64,000 nt of DNA from Hanleya hanleyi. Its lineage: Eukaryota > Mollusca > Polyplacophora > Lepidopleurida > Hanleyidae. A model generated the notes under the pieces. It had not been told where the DNA came from and did not search any database. It was given only the letters and a program-made list of their open reading frames with translations. The DNA is taken from assembly GCA_036873755.1 (NCBI GenBank), contig JAVTVY010025090.1, positions 41,465-105,464 on the forward strand, read 5' to 3'. This document shows positions 47,063-58,619 of this stretch, piece by piece. The translations under genes and the position numbers were made by a program. How positions within the stretch are numbered: the stretch's first letter is position 1; each line of letters begins with the position of its first letter.

Positions 47063-48632
47063 ATAATACGGATACGACCTCGATTACATTACTGTAGAGT
47101 CATATGGTTGCTTTTTAGTCGCCAGACGTCGTCAATTTTTCCCACCTCTTGCATATCGCTCCAATTGACATTGATATAAATGCAAATTGAAAAATTAGGT
47201 TGATATATTGATCTCAAACAGTGTCGATGAAGATCTGTGAATCAAAGCTTTCGGAGCTCCCACTCCCTCACTTCTATGTGTTCTTGTGCAGGAAATAAAA
47301 ACAGGAAAATTATTATCTGATTGTATGATAATACATTTAATACATCCCAATGTGACGGGGTGTGTTAGAGCGACTGTATTTGTTGTCTAACTCTCCGGAT
47401 CGCTGCCTGGATTCCAGTATACGAGGATCAGCACCGCTATCTGTGCTTATCAAGAAATTCTTGTCTTCGAATAACTGTGTTCTCCTCTGCTTCAGAATGC
47501 AAGTCTAATAGCCATACGTTTCCAAATGTTGGCCTATGTATGTTCGTATGACTGTCCAGCCAAACTTGTTCAAACGATGTTTCGATTATACTTTGCAGCT
47601 AGAAATTATACAAGGGATAAGATTAGTGTGATGCATGTGAATCAGCCTACTTTTGCTGTGATTACATGTTGCTGTCCATAGGTTTATCTATCTGCCCATA
47701 CGTAAAATATATTGTGATTGCTTTTTCTTCTAGGATTCGAATCTTACGTACAAGATACCTTGTACCAGATATGACAGGCAAATATCACCCTCATACGTCC
47801 CGTTTCCTTTTCGCTATTCGGGTATGCCCGCCTATCCGAAGTTGGCCTGATCATATGCTCCAGCAGATATGATGCGGAAATGTCGTCGAACTGTAATGTC
47901 TTTGCCATAAGGATATTCACGCACAGTGTAACATCGAGATAAAAGATTGCTCGTCAGTGGGACAAGAGTAAGACAACACACAAGATCATATGGACCCGCA
48001 TAGCTGAATGTGAGAGCAACTGGATGGAGAGACAGTAATGAATAAGCATGCAGCTCTATGAGACATCTATGCAATTATTCTTTCAAATAAACGGGGTCCT
48101 CATCCTCAATTCTGAGTAATGAGGTAGGAATGTCTTACCTAATATAAGCGAATAAACATTGGACATCAAACCGCTACGTTAGTTAAGTTTGGTCCCGGTC
48201 AAAATTAGACTAGCTGCATTGCCAGTCATTTCGATGCGTTCAGATTTAAAATATATGAACTCACGATCTCCATGTCGATTTAGATATGTTTGCTACATAT
48301 ACGATTATAACTGTTCAAACCTAATGAAATCCGTATACGGCGAAAGAGGAAAGCTTGTAGGAACAAAAAACGGTACGGATTTTCACTTCCAATTCTGACC
48401 AAATCTAATAAGGTGTATCGCTTACAAAAGTGGAAAAAACTGTATACGTGTAAACAATCACAACCTATAGTTTCTAGAGAGAGGCAATCGATTAATATTT
48501 TCAACATTTTGGTTCAAGAAATTAAGATAGTCGATTATACATAGATGTAGCAAAGAAAATATTCTCTTACAAAACTACGGCATCAACCAAAATAGGACTG
48601 TTGTTACAGTGTATATGTCTGGGATAAAATCG
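47063..48632. other. Unassigned DNA left of the giant TIR element
   Basis: Frames are at most 80 codons; no family recognised. Confidence 0.45.
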
Positions 48633-48637
48633 ATCGG

Positions 48638-48707
48638 CAGTCCGGGCCAACTCCTAAATGAGTAACCTATCGCCCATTCTGGCAATTTGTTTCCAGATCA
48701 GGAAACA
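48638..48707 (+). repeat. Left terminal inverted repeat
   Basis: 70 bp; reverse complement of 60536-60605 except at one position (AGATCA versus AAATCA within the first palindrome). Includes the first GTTTCC-N6-GGAAAC palindrome. Confidence 0.95.
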
Positions 48708-48839
48708 CAACATATTGTTTCCTAAACAGGAAACCACGTGAAGTTTCCAGAAGAGGAAACACTTTAACGTTTCCTAAATAGGAAATGATCTAATGTTTCC
48801 TGAATAGGAAACACTATATATACTTCCTAAACAGGAAAC
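48689..48839. repeat. Left array of phased palindromes GTTTCC-N6-GGAAAC
   Basis: Six 18-bp palindromes start at 48689, 48717, 48743, 48769, 48795 and about 48822. The spacing is 28, 26, 26, 26 and 27 bp, near two and a half DNA turns. The fourth ends GGAAAT and the sixth begins CTTCC; the others are perfect in their arms. Likely protein-binding sites at the transposon end, by analogy with subterminal transposase sites. Confidence 0.9.
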
Positions 48840-49604
48840 ACTGCATGGTTCATTTCCACACTTTTGAAAAACATATTACACATAAATGTGTATTAAACCT
48901 ACCTTTTTAGCAAACAGTACTGTCGGTTGTTCTCGAGACATTTTTCACTGATTTATGAAATTGTATCCATGTGTACATGTGTGTCTGTGTGCCAATAACA
49001 AGGACAGAATAGACAAACATATAAATTGAATTCATAGCTGCATCAATTGTAGATGTACACATTCTAGTTTTTTTTGTTCTGTTTTAAACACAGTCCATGG
49101 CAACTGCATAACTGAATATAACCACTTTATTCTAAAATACCAACAGCACTGAAAAACATCTATGTGCTGGTCTGAAGGTTGTTCAAATTTATCTTTCTGG
49201 ATTTTTAGTGTCAAACCCAGATTCTGTCTATTATGATAACTTGGGTATTTAATTGTAGTGAACATTTGGTCTCCTTCCCTGTAATACTTTCCCCTCTGAG
49301 TCAAGTAGTTCAATGTGTGTTTAACAGACATAAAACTCTGGAGTCAATTGCTATCTCTCACAGCTTCAAATTTGCACTCATCAGTTCATGGAGCTAGGCC
49401 TATTCATTAAAGTGGGTGTCACTATACAGATAAAATTGTGTTACAGACCAGATGGCTGGGTCAGCCAGCCAAACAGATTGGCCTGTGATAAAATCTCTGT
49501 GGAAGCTACATGTACATGTAACCTGCCCTCTGGCTAAAAAACCAGATAGGAAACATCACAAATTTTAAAACTGTAGAATACTGGAATGTATGGGGAGGAA
49601 TCCC
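48840..49604. other. Element interior, no gene recognised
   Basis: Contains the unrecognised 99-codon minus frame 49032-49331 and ACATGTACATGTA near 49510. Otherwise featureless. Confidence 0.4.
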
Positions 49605-51250
49605 TGACATTATGGCACATGACATTTCAGCACGTAATATTTTGCCACAAAATAAAGAGGGAGGCATTTCGGGGTGCGACATTTTGTCAATTTCGTCTGT
49701 TAAATCTAAACAGACCTGTTATAATTGGGCAGTATCCAGGTTTGAGTTAATGAATGCACAGAAATATTGGAAAGATTTTATAGGTATTTTTGTTGGTGTC
49801 AATTTAGTTTTTGTACAAAATTAGTAAATTTCCAATCATGCAGTCAGCCTATACATGTAACAGATCTCCACGAAGGCTGAGTGATGTTAAACTTTCAAAT
49901 TATTTGTATAAGCAATGTATATATAATCATTCTTATCTACATATAGAATAACACTTGTTACCAGAGTTTTTAAAATCTACAAGATTTTTAAATTTATCTG
50001 CGTGTTTTTAAAATTTCAAGTTGCGCAACTATTTTAGAATCGCACAATGGAGCTTTGTTCAATTTTAAAATAGCGGAAACCAATTTTCTTTTCAGATTTG
50101 CATTCCCCAATTCTCAACCGTACAAATAATCATTGATACATGCATTCTTGAGTCATTGAAAATTATATGGGCTGTTTTTTTTTGTTCCAACTTTTTTAGA
50201 TCCTTTGCAGCTTCTGGGGTGGCAGTGTATAGGTGTCACGCTGAAGCCATTATATTGATTCCTGTCAAACACTTATTTGTAGTTTTGGTACGTTTCCTCA
50301 TGTTAACCTAGGATTATAATGGGTACCTGGGATTATGAATATTGAAATCACATTCTATAAATTAACCCTAGGTAACAGCAGATGAACGTTTCATTGAATA
50401 ATACGCCAAGCTCTGATTAATGGGTATCATTTCATTGTTTTCAGCAATTGTAATTTAAACAGTAAAACATGGAAAATACCCAAGTGGTGGAAAAAGCTGA
50501 ATATTTCATTACCGGAAGAACAGTTCCATAAAATACTGAATATTTGTTCAGCCGCAGATTTAATAATATCAAAATGTTAACTATTAGAATGAAAATGTCC
50601 TGCACTAGTTCATTCTATTTAAAAAATTGGTATATTTCTACATTATTTTCATTCAGTTTTAAAGCGGACTGTTACTCTTGAAATTTATTGAACTTTGCTG
50701 AAACCATGAGAAATTTTTTAAAAACATTTTCAAATAATTGCATGCATAATTGCTGCAGTTGATCACAGTTGACCCCCCATGGAGTTGAACACATGACAGC
50801 GTGAACAAAAGACTCAAAACTTGAGGAACATAGCTTCAAAATATTCCTTTTCTAAAAGAAATTCAACACAAAAAGTTGCTTGTATAATTTCAAAATTGTT
50901 ACTTGTGGGTTTTTAAATCCTTGCGCAATTTTAAAATAGTTGCACCAACTTGAACATTTCAAAAACGCGCAGGACAATTTTAAAATTGCGCAGCTTTTAA
51001 AAACGTGCAGGACAATTTTAAAATCGTGCAGATTTTTAAAAATGCACTTAACACACTCACTACAAAATCTTAGTAGGCTCTATAGTCTGTCTCCATGTTA
51101 AAAAAAACAACTGAAAATCTTTATTTTAACATAATTTGACGTGTACAATAAAGCTGCTGAACTGTTGTGTGCTGAAATGTCGTAACGACCACTTCGTACT
51201 GAAATGTCGCATGTTGAAATGTAGCTTACCGAAATGTTGCGTTCTAAAAT
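49605..51250. repeat. Nested repeat with two layers of inverted motif arrays
   Basis: Outer layer: GACATTTCAGC and ATTTTGCC-type motifs at 49605-49695, mirrored by CTGAAATGTCG-type motifs at 51170-51250. Inner layer: AAGTTGCGCAACTATTTTAG (50019-50038) with GATTTTTAAA neighbours, mirrored at 50908-51050 by TTGCGCAATTTTAAAATAG and several CGCAGGACAATTTTAAAAT units. Both layers are centred near 50.45 kb. This is the layout of a nested non-autonomous element about 1.65 kb long. Clean termini and a target duplication were not found. Confidence 0.6.
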
Positions 51251-51635
51251 ATATCAAATTAACTGCTTTGAATGCATACTATTTTATGAACATTTTTGGA
51301 GTAATTGTTATTAAACAACTGAATGTCTCAATTGGCATATCAATTTTTGACCTAAAAATTTATGTCATTTTAATTCATAGTTAATAACATCGTATGTTTT
51401 TTTAGACTTTAGCTTTGGAGTCCTTAATCCGTTTGGATAGTGCCATTCAGGACAAACAGAGGCCTACATGTACATGTATAAAATTAGCTATTTTAACCAG
51501 TAACCAGAGCCTGCAGCTTTTAGAGACTAAAGAAAGAACACACTGTACAATGTAGAATGTAGATCTGAGATAGAATGTCCACTCTTAAAGCTGAGTTTAA
51601 AGCTACATGTACACATGTGTACATGTAGTCTAGTA
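51251..51635. other. Element interior, unassigned
   Basis: AT-rich spacer between the two mirrored arrays; contains TACATGTACATGTATA near 51466. Confidence 0.4.
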
Positions 51636-52145
51636 GCCTGCGACTCTTCGGCAGGGGACATTTCAACCATGAGACTTAGCAGTAAGTGTGGGGTATGACT
51701 TTTCGGCCGAGACATTTCAGTAGTGAAAAATTTTATTTTAATTAATTCTTTGAAATTCAATTTAAGATAGTAAAACAGATGGAACACACAAAAATTTCAT
51801 GTTTACATGTGGCTACATTTATCATTCATGGATGTATGACAAAATAGGAACGCATTGCCCAATTAATAAAAAAAAATACCTTTTAAGACACTAAAAACAC
51901 TATGAGGTATGCACCAAGTTCAATAGCAGGAACTGAATTTCCAACACGACAATTCATGTAATTCCATTTCATTATCTTAAATTCAATTCAAGATAAAATT
52001 AATGAATAAAATTTGATTGTCGAAATGTCACAGGCTGAAATATCATATGCAGTAATAGGCCCTACTGCCGAAATGTCATTTGTTGAAAAGTCGTGGGTCA
52101 CTGAAATTCTTCTGCCAAAATGTTGAGTGCTGAAATGTTATGGAT
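51636..52145. repeat. Second nested repeat with mirrored CTGAAATGTC motifs
   Basis: Left side 51636-51725 carries GGACATTTCAACC and CGAGACATTTCAG. Right side 52018-52143 carries CGAAATGTCACAGGCTG, GCCGAAATGTCAT and GTGCTGAAATGTTATGG. It is mirrored about 51.9 kb and shares motifs with 49605-51250, so both belong to one family. Confidence 0.55.
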
Positions 52146-52269
52146 CCAGTCACGAGCAAAGGTTTTACAGAGAAACATGTTGATGATGTGATCGGTGTAT
52201 GCATGTGACCAACACAATTCGGTCAACTTATAAAATTAACAAGCCATCAATCAGTAAGTGTCAATAAAA

Positions 52270-52530
52270 ACATTTAAGTTGAGTGAGTGAATATGATTTG
52301 ACATCGGCGATTCGCTTTCAACACTATTTCAGCCATGTCACCACGTTTGTTTCCTTTCCACACCCGGAAACCACACAGGTTGGGTCCTGTTCCTTATAAC
52401 ACCTGATAAACCCACGGGTGCCTCAGTTAGTCATCTCTTATCACAAGCTCTCTGAGGAGCTGAGACCTATTCTTACCATGATCTGGAATGTACACAAAGA
52501 CATCCCAGGTCAATCCCGGAGAGCCCCACA
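52270..52530. repeat. SINE-like or old dispersed mollusc-type repeat
   Basis: GAGTGAGTGAATATG start, ATTTCAGCCATGTCACC, then GTTAGTCATCTCTTATCACA and AATCCCGG. This order resembles a common gastropod dispersed repeat (GAGTGAGTGA ... CGCCTCTTACGACAAGC), from memory and without alignment. Only one copy in the window. Confidence 0.35.
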
Positions 52531-53389
52531 GGGCCTTTTAAGTTGATGGATTAGTTGTTTCTGTTTAGTTGATTGGTTCGGCAGCCATATTGGATTGTCC
52601 CAGCTAGCTGTATTAAATATATTCAGAAATGTCTGTAACCAATGTTTCAGTTACTTCAAATTGGTTACCAGCTTATTTGGTAATGTAAGTATGATAATGT
52701 GCCTGATTTCAAGACCCATTAATAGCGTCAAATGGCATTTTTATTTAGTTTAATTGATCACTTCGAACCACAATTTATAAAGTTAATTCCAAATTTTTTT
52801 TTAAAAGACTCCGCTCTACTTGTTCAACGAGAGCCCAAGGGGCTTCAATATACGCCCGAATATCTGGAATTATATTGGTCCAAATTTCAAGGTTGTTTAA
52901 TAGCCTTGATTCCAATTGGTAGCTAGCAATCCAGAGAAAGGTCTACAATTTTGTGCTTCTGAGAATGTAACATATATCTAAAATGAGCTTAACTCTTGGT
53001 AACTAGTTGACCTTGAAGCAAGAGCCGAGAGCTCACATATCCCACACTGAAATCGACAATAGTCAAACACAAGAAAATAGTAGTTTTCCTGCAAATGGAT
53101 TTCTCTCAGACGAGAAAAATTTTCACGAAGTAAGAAGAAAGTGATGAAGCAAACCTTTGTTTTTGAGTTAATATTAAAACAGGTATGAAGGTCATAAAGG
53201 ACCCCACTCCCCGTTAAATTAGTCAATGTATGGTTTTTATTTCACAACAGTTTAACTAAATGTAGCTGTTTCAAACACGGCAGGCAACTCCACAGGACAA
53301 ATGCCATATACATGTAGGGGAGAGAACTCTGAATATTCCAACCTAACACATATAGTCAGCTAAACTTGATTCAGTTTTAGGGGACAGTA
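52531..53389. other. Element interior, unassigned
   Basis: No repeat or gene recognised; frames are at most 82 codons. Confidence 0.4.
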
Positions 53390-55310
53390 ATCTTGACCTT
53401 TGACAAATTGATGTATGGCTCCTCTTGGCCATGCGAGTAAGGTATATGGTACTCAAAGTTTGGTACCAATCCATACCTTGAAACTAGAGATATCGCATGG
53501 ACAACAAATGTTAACGGATGAATGGACAGAACCCAACATCGCATTACATGACCTCGTCTTTGACACAGGCATATGAAAATGTGACTTTTACTGATTTCCT
53601 GATTTTGGGGTCACAGTGACCTTGACCTTTGACCCTGACCTAAATTTTGGTACACGACACATCGTCTTCCCTCAATGTATCAATAGACACAAAAAAATCA
53701 TGATTATGAATTTCCTTGACATTCGACCTTGACCTACATTTTGGTACGTGACACATCATGTCCCCCTAATGTATCTACTGACAAAAAAAAAGAGTAATTC
53801 TCAAAGTTTTCTTAATTCTGGAGTCACAATGACCTTGATATTGACCGTGACCTAATTTTGGTACATGACAGACCGTCTCCCCGTAATTTCTCAATGGACA
53901 CAAAAAAAAAGTTGTTTTTAATAATTTCCTGATTTTGGACCACAGTGAACTTTGACCTTGACCTAATTCTTGGTACATGTATGTAACACTTCATTTCCCT
54001 CTATTGAATCATTCACAAAAAATTAGTAATTTTTAATGATTTCCTGATTTTTAAGGTCACACTGACCTTTGACCTTGATTCTGGGGTCACAGTGATCTTG
54101 ACTATTGACCTGGATCTAAATTTTGGTACACGACACATCGTCTTCCCTCAATGTATCAATAGACACAAAAAAATCATGATTATGAATTTCCTTGACATTC
54201 GACCTTGACCTACATTTTGGTACGTGACACATCATGTCCCCCTAATGTATCTACTGACAAAAAAAAAGAGTAATTCTCAAAGTTTTCTTAATTCTGGAGT
54301 CACAATGACCTTGATATTGACCGTGACCTAATTTTGGTACATGACAGACCGTCTCCCCGTAATTTCTCAATGGACACAAAAAAAAAGTTGTTTTTAATAA
54401 TTTCCTGATTTTGGACCACAGTGAACTTTGACCTTGACCTAATTCTTGGTACATGTATGTAACACTTCATTTTCCTCTATTGAATCATTCACAAAAAATT
54501 AGTAATTTTTAATGATTTCCTGATTTTTAAGGTCACACTGACCTTTGACCTTGATTCTGGGGTCACAGTGATCTTGACTATTGACCTGGATCTAAATTTT
54601 GGTACATGACAGAACGGCTACCCGTAATTTCTCAATGGACTCAAAAAATCATTATTTTTAACAATTTCACGATTTTGGGGCCACAGTGACCTTGACCGTT
54701 GACCTTGACCTACATTTTGATATGTGACACATCGTGTCCCCTTAATATATCTACTGACACAAAGAAATATTATTTTTAATAATTTCCTGATTTTGGGGTC
54801 ACAGTGACCTTTGACCTTCGACCTTGACCTACATTCTGGTATGCGACACTTCATTTCCCCCTATTTGAATCCACTCACAAATAATAATTTTTTTTAATGA
54901 TTTCCTGATTTTTCAGTCACACTGACCTTTGACCTCTGACCTTGACCTACATTTAGTATGCAAAACTTTGTTGACCTCTGACCTCGACCTCAATTTTGGT
55001 ACGCGACACATCGTCTTCACCTAATGTACCCACTCACAAAAAATTGCAACTGTGGATAGAAAACGTTCACAGATATAGACCGGACACGAACACTTCAGTG
55101 ATTTCCTGTTTTTTGGGCCAGTGACCTTTGACCTCTGACCTCGACCTTCATTCTGGTACGCAACACATCGTCTTCCCGTAGGGTATCCACTCACCAAAAA
55201 TTGGAACTGTAGATAGGAAACTGTCCCAGATATAGACCGGACACGAGAACCGGACAGACGGACGGAAACCGCCATCACATAATACGTCCTCCTTTTGGCG
55301 GGCGTATAAA
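53390..55310. repeat. TGACCTTTGACC repeat block with terminal hairpin
   Basis: Repeated segments of roughly 120 bp carry TGACCTTGACC, TTTTGGTACACGACACATC, CACAAAAAA and TTTCCTGATTTTGGGGTC. The right end has GGACAGACGGACGG and a G-U tolerant hairpin ATACGTCC...GGGCGTAT at about 55280-55308. Perfect DR1-type nuclear-receptor sites (TGACCTTTGACCT) are at 54063, 54539, 54805, 54923 and 55122. Similar blocks are widespread in marine invertebrate genomes. Mechanism of spread is not known to me. Confidence 0.75.
53641..54592. repeat. 476-bp tandem duplication inside the TGACC block
   Basis: 53641-54116 and 54117-54592 are nearly identical; I find one base difference (CATTTCCCTC versus CATTTTCCTC). 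It produces two identical 67-codon minus frames. Recent unequal exchange, or an assembly duplication. Confidence 0.92.
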
Positions 55311-56130
55311 AACGAATTAATACACGATGTTGCAACAGAAAGTGCCTTTCTTAGTCTGAAAGGCCCAATCTTGAGTGAAAAAATATTATTTTGATTATCA
55401 TTTTATCTTTATCAAGTTCAAAACACTTCCCTTCTTATACCAAAATAAATTCTGGGGAAAAATGTCCCCATCATGAGATTTTCATCATCAAAGTTCCACT
55501 TTCGAAGTGAAAATCAACACACGTCAGACTCACCTGCATGAGCACTTTGAGTAGCCGTTATCGTTGATGGTATAAAACGAGCAGATATTGCATGACAATC
55601 TGAATTTCATGTACAAAACCTGTAATTTTGCTTCCAGCTGAGATTTGACACGTGTTTGTTTGTAAATTACATGACAGAATGTCTCGTGTTAATTTCACAA
55701 TGGAATAGCCGCTCCAAATGTGAAATGTTTAATCAAATTAAATTGCCAGGATCTGTACGGGTGGATATGATGTATATAAGGGAAAACTAAGAGGGTGTCT
55801 TGAGTTTTGAAGCCTGGTGCAGGTGGTACTATCTGAAAGTCAGAGATCTGGTCATATCTACATGTAGTTGGATATTTCTTATAGAACACATGTAGTCAAT
55901 AATATTAGTTTAGTTCAATCACAAACAGCAAACTTCTACAAAGTTTTTGAGCATAAATTATGAGTCCATTAGAGGTGCGTTGCCAAGATGTCGTTGGTTG
56001 GTTTGATTGGGCACTCCATCGTATTACAATGGGCACTGGTCGTACAGAGTATGCCGTGCAACTCGTTTCCCCACACCGCCCTACACATGCTCCCTCGTAT
56101 CAATGACGCATAGCCATCGGTAATTCCCCA
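55311..56130. other. Element interior, unassigned
   Basis: Nothing recognised; frames are at most 64 codons. Confidence 0.4.
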
Positions 56131-56650
56131 TTATATCTTCTTTATGTCTGCATCCATATCATCTAACCTTGATCAGGTCCCCAGTCTTCCCTCTATTTCT
56201 CTTAATCATCTCTATATATTCACCAATTATTTCACCCATTTCTCTTCATTTTCCCCAATAAAATACCCCAATATTTCCCGTCATTTTGTCTATTTTCCGA
56301 AATCATAAATCCAATGCCATGGAAATTTCACCCAGTATTTCTCATTTCCTCAATGCAATATCCCACTATTTTCCCTTTGCTGTGCCTATTCACCTAATGT
56401 CATAAAATACAATGCCTTATATACACCTGTGCTTTCCCCAAGTATTTTCCCTTGTTATTCTCTATCATATATCCCAGTAAATTCCCTCATTGTGCATATT
56501 CACACCCATACTTCCCACTGTCTTCTGTGATCAACTCTCTTAATATTTCCCTTATTTTCAGCGATCAAATATGCCCATATATCCCCTCATGCCCATTCCC
56601 GCAGGGTAATATAATCCAATGCCATACATGCAGCTTCCAGCATTCCCAGA
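56131..56650. repeat. Pyrimidine-rich decayed repeat
   Basis: Long T/C-biased strand with recurring TATTTCCC, CCAATGCCAT and ATTTTCC phrases at loose intervals. Probably an old minisatellite; the 83-codon frame here is a by-product. Confidence 0.45.
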
Positions 56651-57234
56651 CTCCAGTCTATGTACATGTATGTTTCCTTGTGTCAATGTTTTTTAATTGG
56701 TAAATCTCTCCAGAATGCCTATAAATTACAGTTCAGTTGTAGGCCTACATTAAACAACACATGTTAGGTCAAGCCTGTCTCAGCATGCTGGGGTCTGTGA
56801 TATTAGACCCCAGTAAGAGTTCATAAAATGGATAGCCCCAGACAGAAGTTCCAGTCTGACCGGGAGCTGGCCTGGCTTAGTGCATGCAGGCTAATCTGGA
56901 CAGAGCTGGTATCATAAGAGATGACCAGAGACTATGTGAAAGTCAGAACTGGCAATCTCCAGTTATTGGCATACATGTATAGGACAGATATCACAGGGTT
57001 ATAATAACCCAAAATCATTTATCTTTGACCTAGCTGATTACTAATATAGTACTATTATTATTATTATTATAAGCTTCCATGCCCTCATTGTAGTTCCAAA
57101 TTTCTCATATTGCCGGAGAGACGAAAAACAAACCCCGAAGGGACAGCGCCATTTTGAAACGGTCGTTAGATAACAAACATTATACTACAGGGGGCAGTCC
57201 ATTTCCTTTCCATTAAATCTCCTGATCTTTATTT
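56651..57234. other. Element interior with an (ATT)n run
   Basis: ATTATTATTATTATTAT at about 57053-57070. GACCCCAG near 56780 and again near 56804 forms a short local repeat. No gene. Confidence 0.4.
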
Positions 57235-57553
57235 AACATATGTACAAAACTTTTTCACATATGTGGAAAAACACTTTATTTGACATATGTGGAAATATTT
57301 TGCACATACATGTAAGAAAACATTTTGCACATATGTATAAAACTTTTCAAACATAAAACTTTTCAACATATGTGAAATAGTTAATTTATTTCACATATGT
57401 GTCAAACTTTTCCGTATATGCCTAAAACTTTTCAACATATGTGTAAAAGTTTTCAACTTATGTCTAAAAACTTGTGCACATATGTCTAAAAACTTTCTTT
57501 TACACATATGTGGAATTCTTTTGTACGTATATGCAAAACGTTTCAACATATGT
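57235..57553. repeat. Array of ACATATGT palindromes
   Basis: Ten CATATG cores in about 320 bp, most within ACATATGT or the full CACATATGTG (for example 57256-57265), separated by AAAACTTTT-type A/T text. Second palindrome family in the element, distinct from the GTTTCC arrays. CATATG is an E-box form, so binding by bHLH-type proteins is possible but unproven. Confidence 0.85.
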
Positions 57554-58013
57554 TGAATAACCGATTAAATACCGAAATGGCTTGCCATAGTGCTCAGGCC
57601 AATTAATTTATTAACTTATTATTTAACAGACCACTCATTGACAATGATTGTATCAAAGGAAAGCCATCATGTAGATTTGTACAGGATACCCTAAATGGAA
57701 TTTTGGAGTATGTATAGAACAGCTGGTGTTAAATGTGCTGAAAAGAAAAAGCTATGACAGTTTATCACTGTAATTCAAACATGAAGAATTCCAGAATTTT
57801 CAGTCTAATGGAAGTAAAATGATTAAGCTATACTTTGGAATACCATATTAGAAAATAGACCAAGATCTTCATACATTTAGTACATGTACTAAACTTTCCT
57901 GGTTACATGTGTAGATGACATTTGAAATTGTTGATTTTTTTGCATTTCATGGATTCAAACTTAAGGTTGCCCAATGTTTCGAGTTCAAATATGTTTCTTT
58001 ATTTATACATTGT
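57554..58013. other. Element interior, unassigned
   Basis: No feature recognised. Confidence 0.4.
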
Positions 58014-58090
58014 GTTTCCTAATTTGGAAATATTTTCCTAATTCGGAAACATGCTTACTAATTTGGAAACTTGCTTCCTAGTCTGAAAAC
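58014..58090. repeat. Decayed GTTTCC palindromes, inner right array
   Basis: GTTTCCTAATTTGGAAAT, TTTTCCTAATTCGGAAAC, CTTACTAATTTGGAAAC and CTTCCTAGTCTGAAAAC lie at intervals of about 20 bp. Confidence 0.8.
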
Positions 58091-58619
58091 ATTAACCTGT
58101 TGGAGTTGTATTGGTACATGTATAATACATGTGTAAGAATGTACATGTATTATTATCATCGTTATACGAAGAAAGGACACTTGTGTTTAACCTAATGAAT
58201 ATAATGGAGATATGCTGAACTGAACTATACATTAACTGAACATTTCAAGCCTACAGAGAAAACTTTACAACCTTCAGTTTCCTTTAAGTAAGTAAGTAAG
58301 CTATATTTAGTTATACAATGAGGTCCTATACCTTTGAGCAATTTACATGTAGATGACATTTGACTTTGAGGATAGTATTGGTATTTTTATAGGATTTATG
58401 AATGAAAACTTAAATTTGCCAAAGATTCAGAAAAGTTGCAAATTTTGTGAATTACATGTACTGTTTAGTTATTCAATTAGGAAACATCTACATTTGAAGT
58501 TTTTCATGAATATTATTTCTTCAGAAAATATGTATGAATGGTTCCAATATTTAGAAGTTACAGGTAAATGTTTCCTGGAAGGGAAACATTACCAGTCCTG
58601 ATCCAGTAAACTTTAAAAA

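Noticed and set aside
48689..48839. CRISPR-like regularly spaced palindromes
   Set aside because: The repeats are short palindromes with 8-10 bp between them, arms conserved and no unique 25-40 bp spacers or cas genes; the context is animal transposon ends.
55280..55310. Terminal hairpin of the TGACC block as a Helitron end
   Set aside because: No CTRR terminus follows the hairpin, no TC start was found, and no insertion between A and T is shown.
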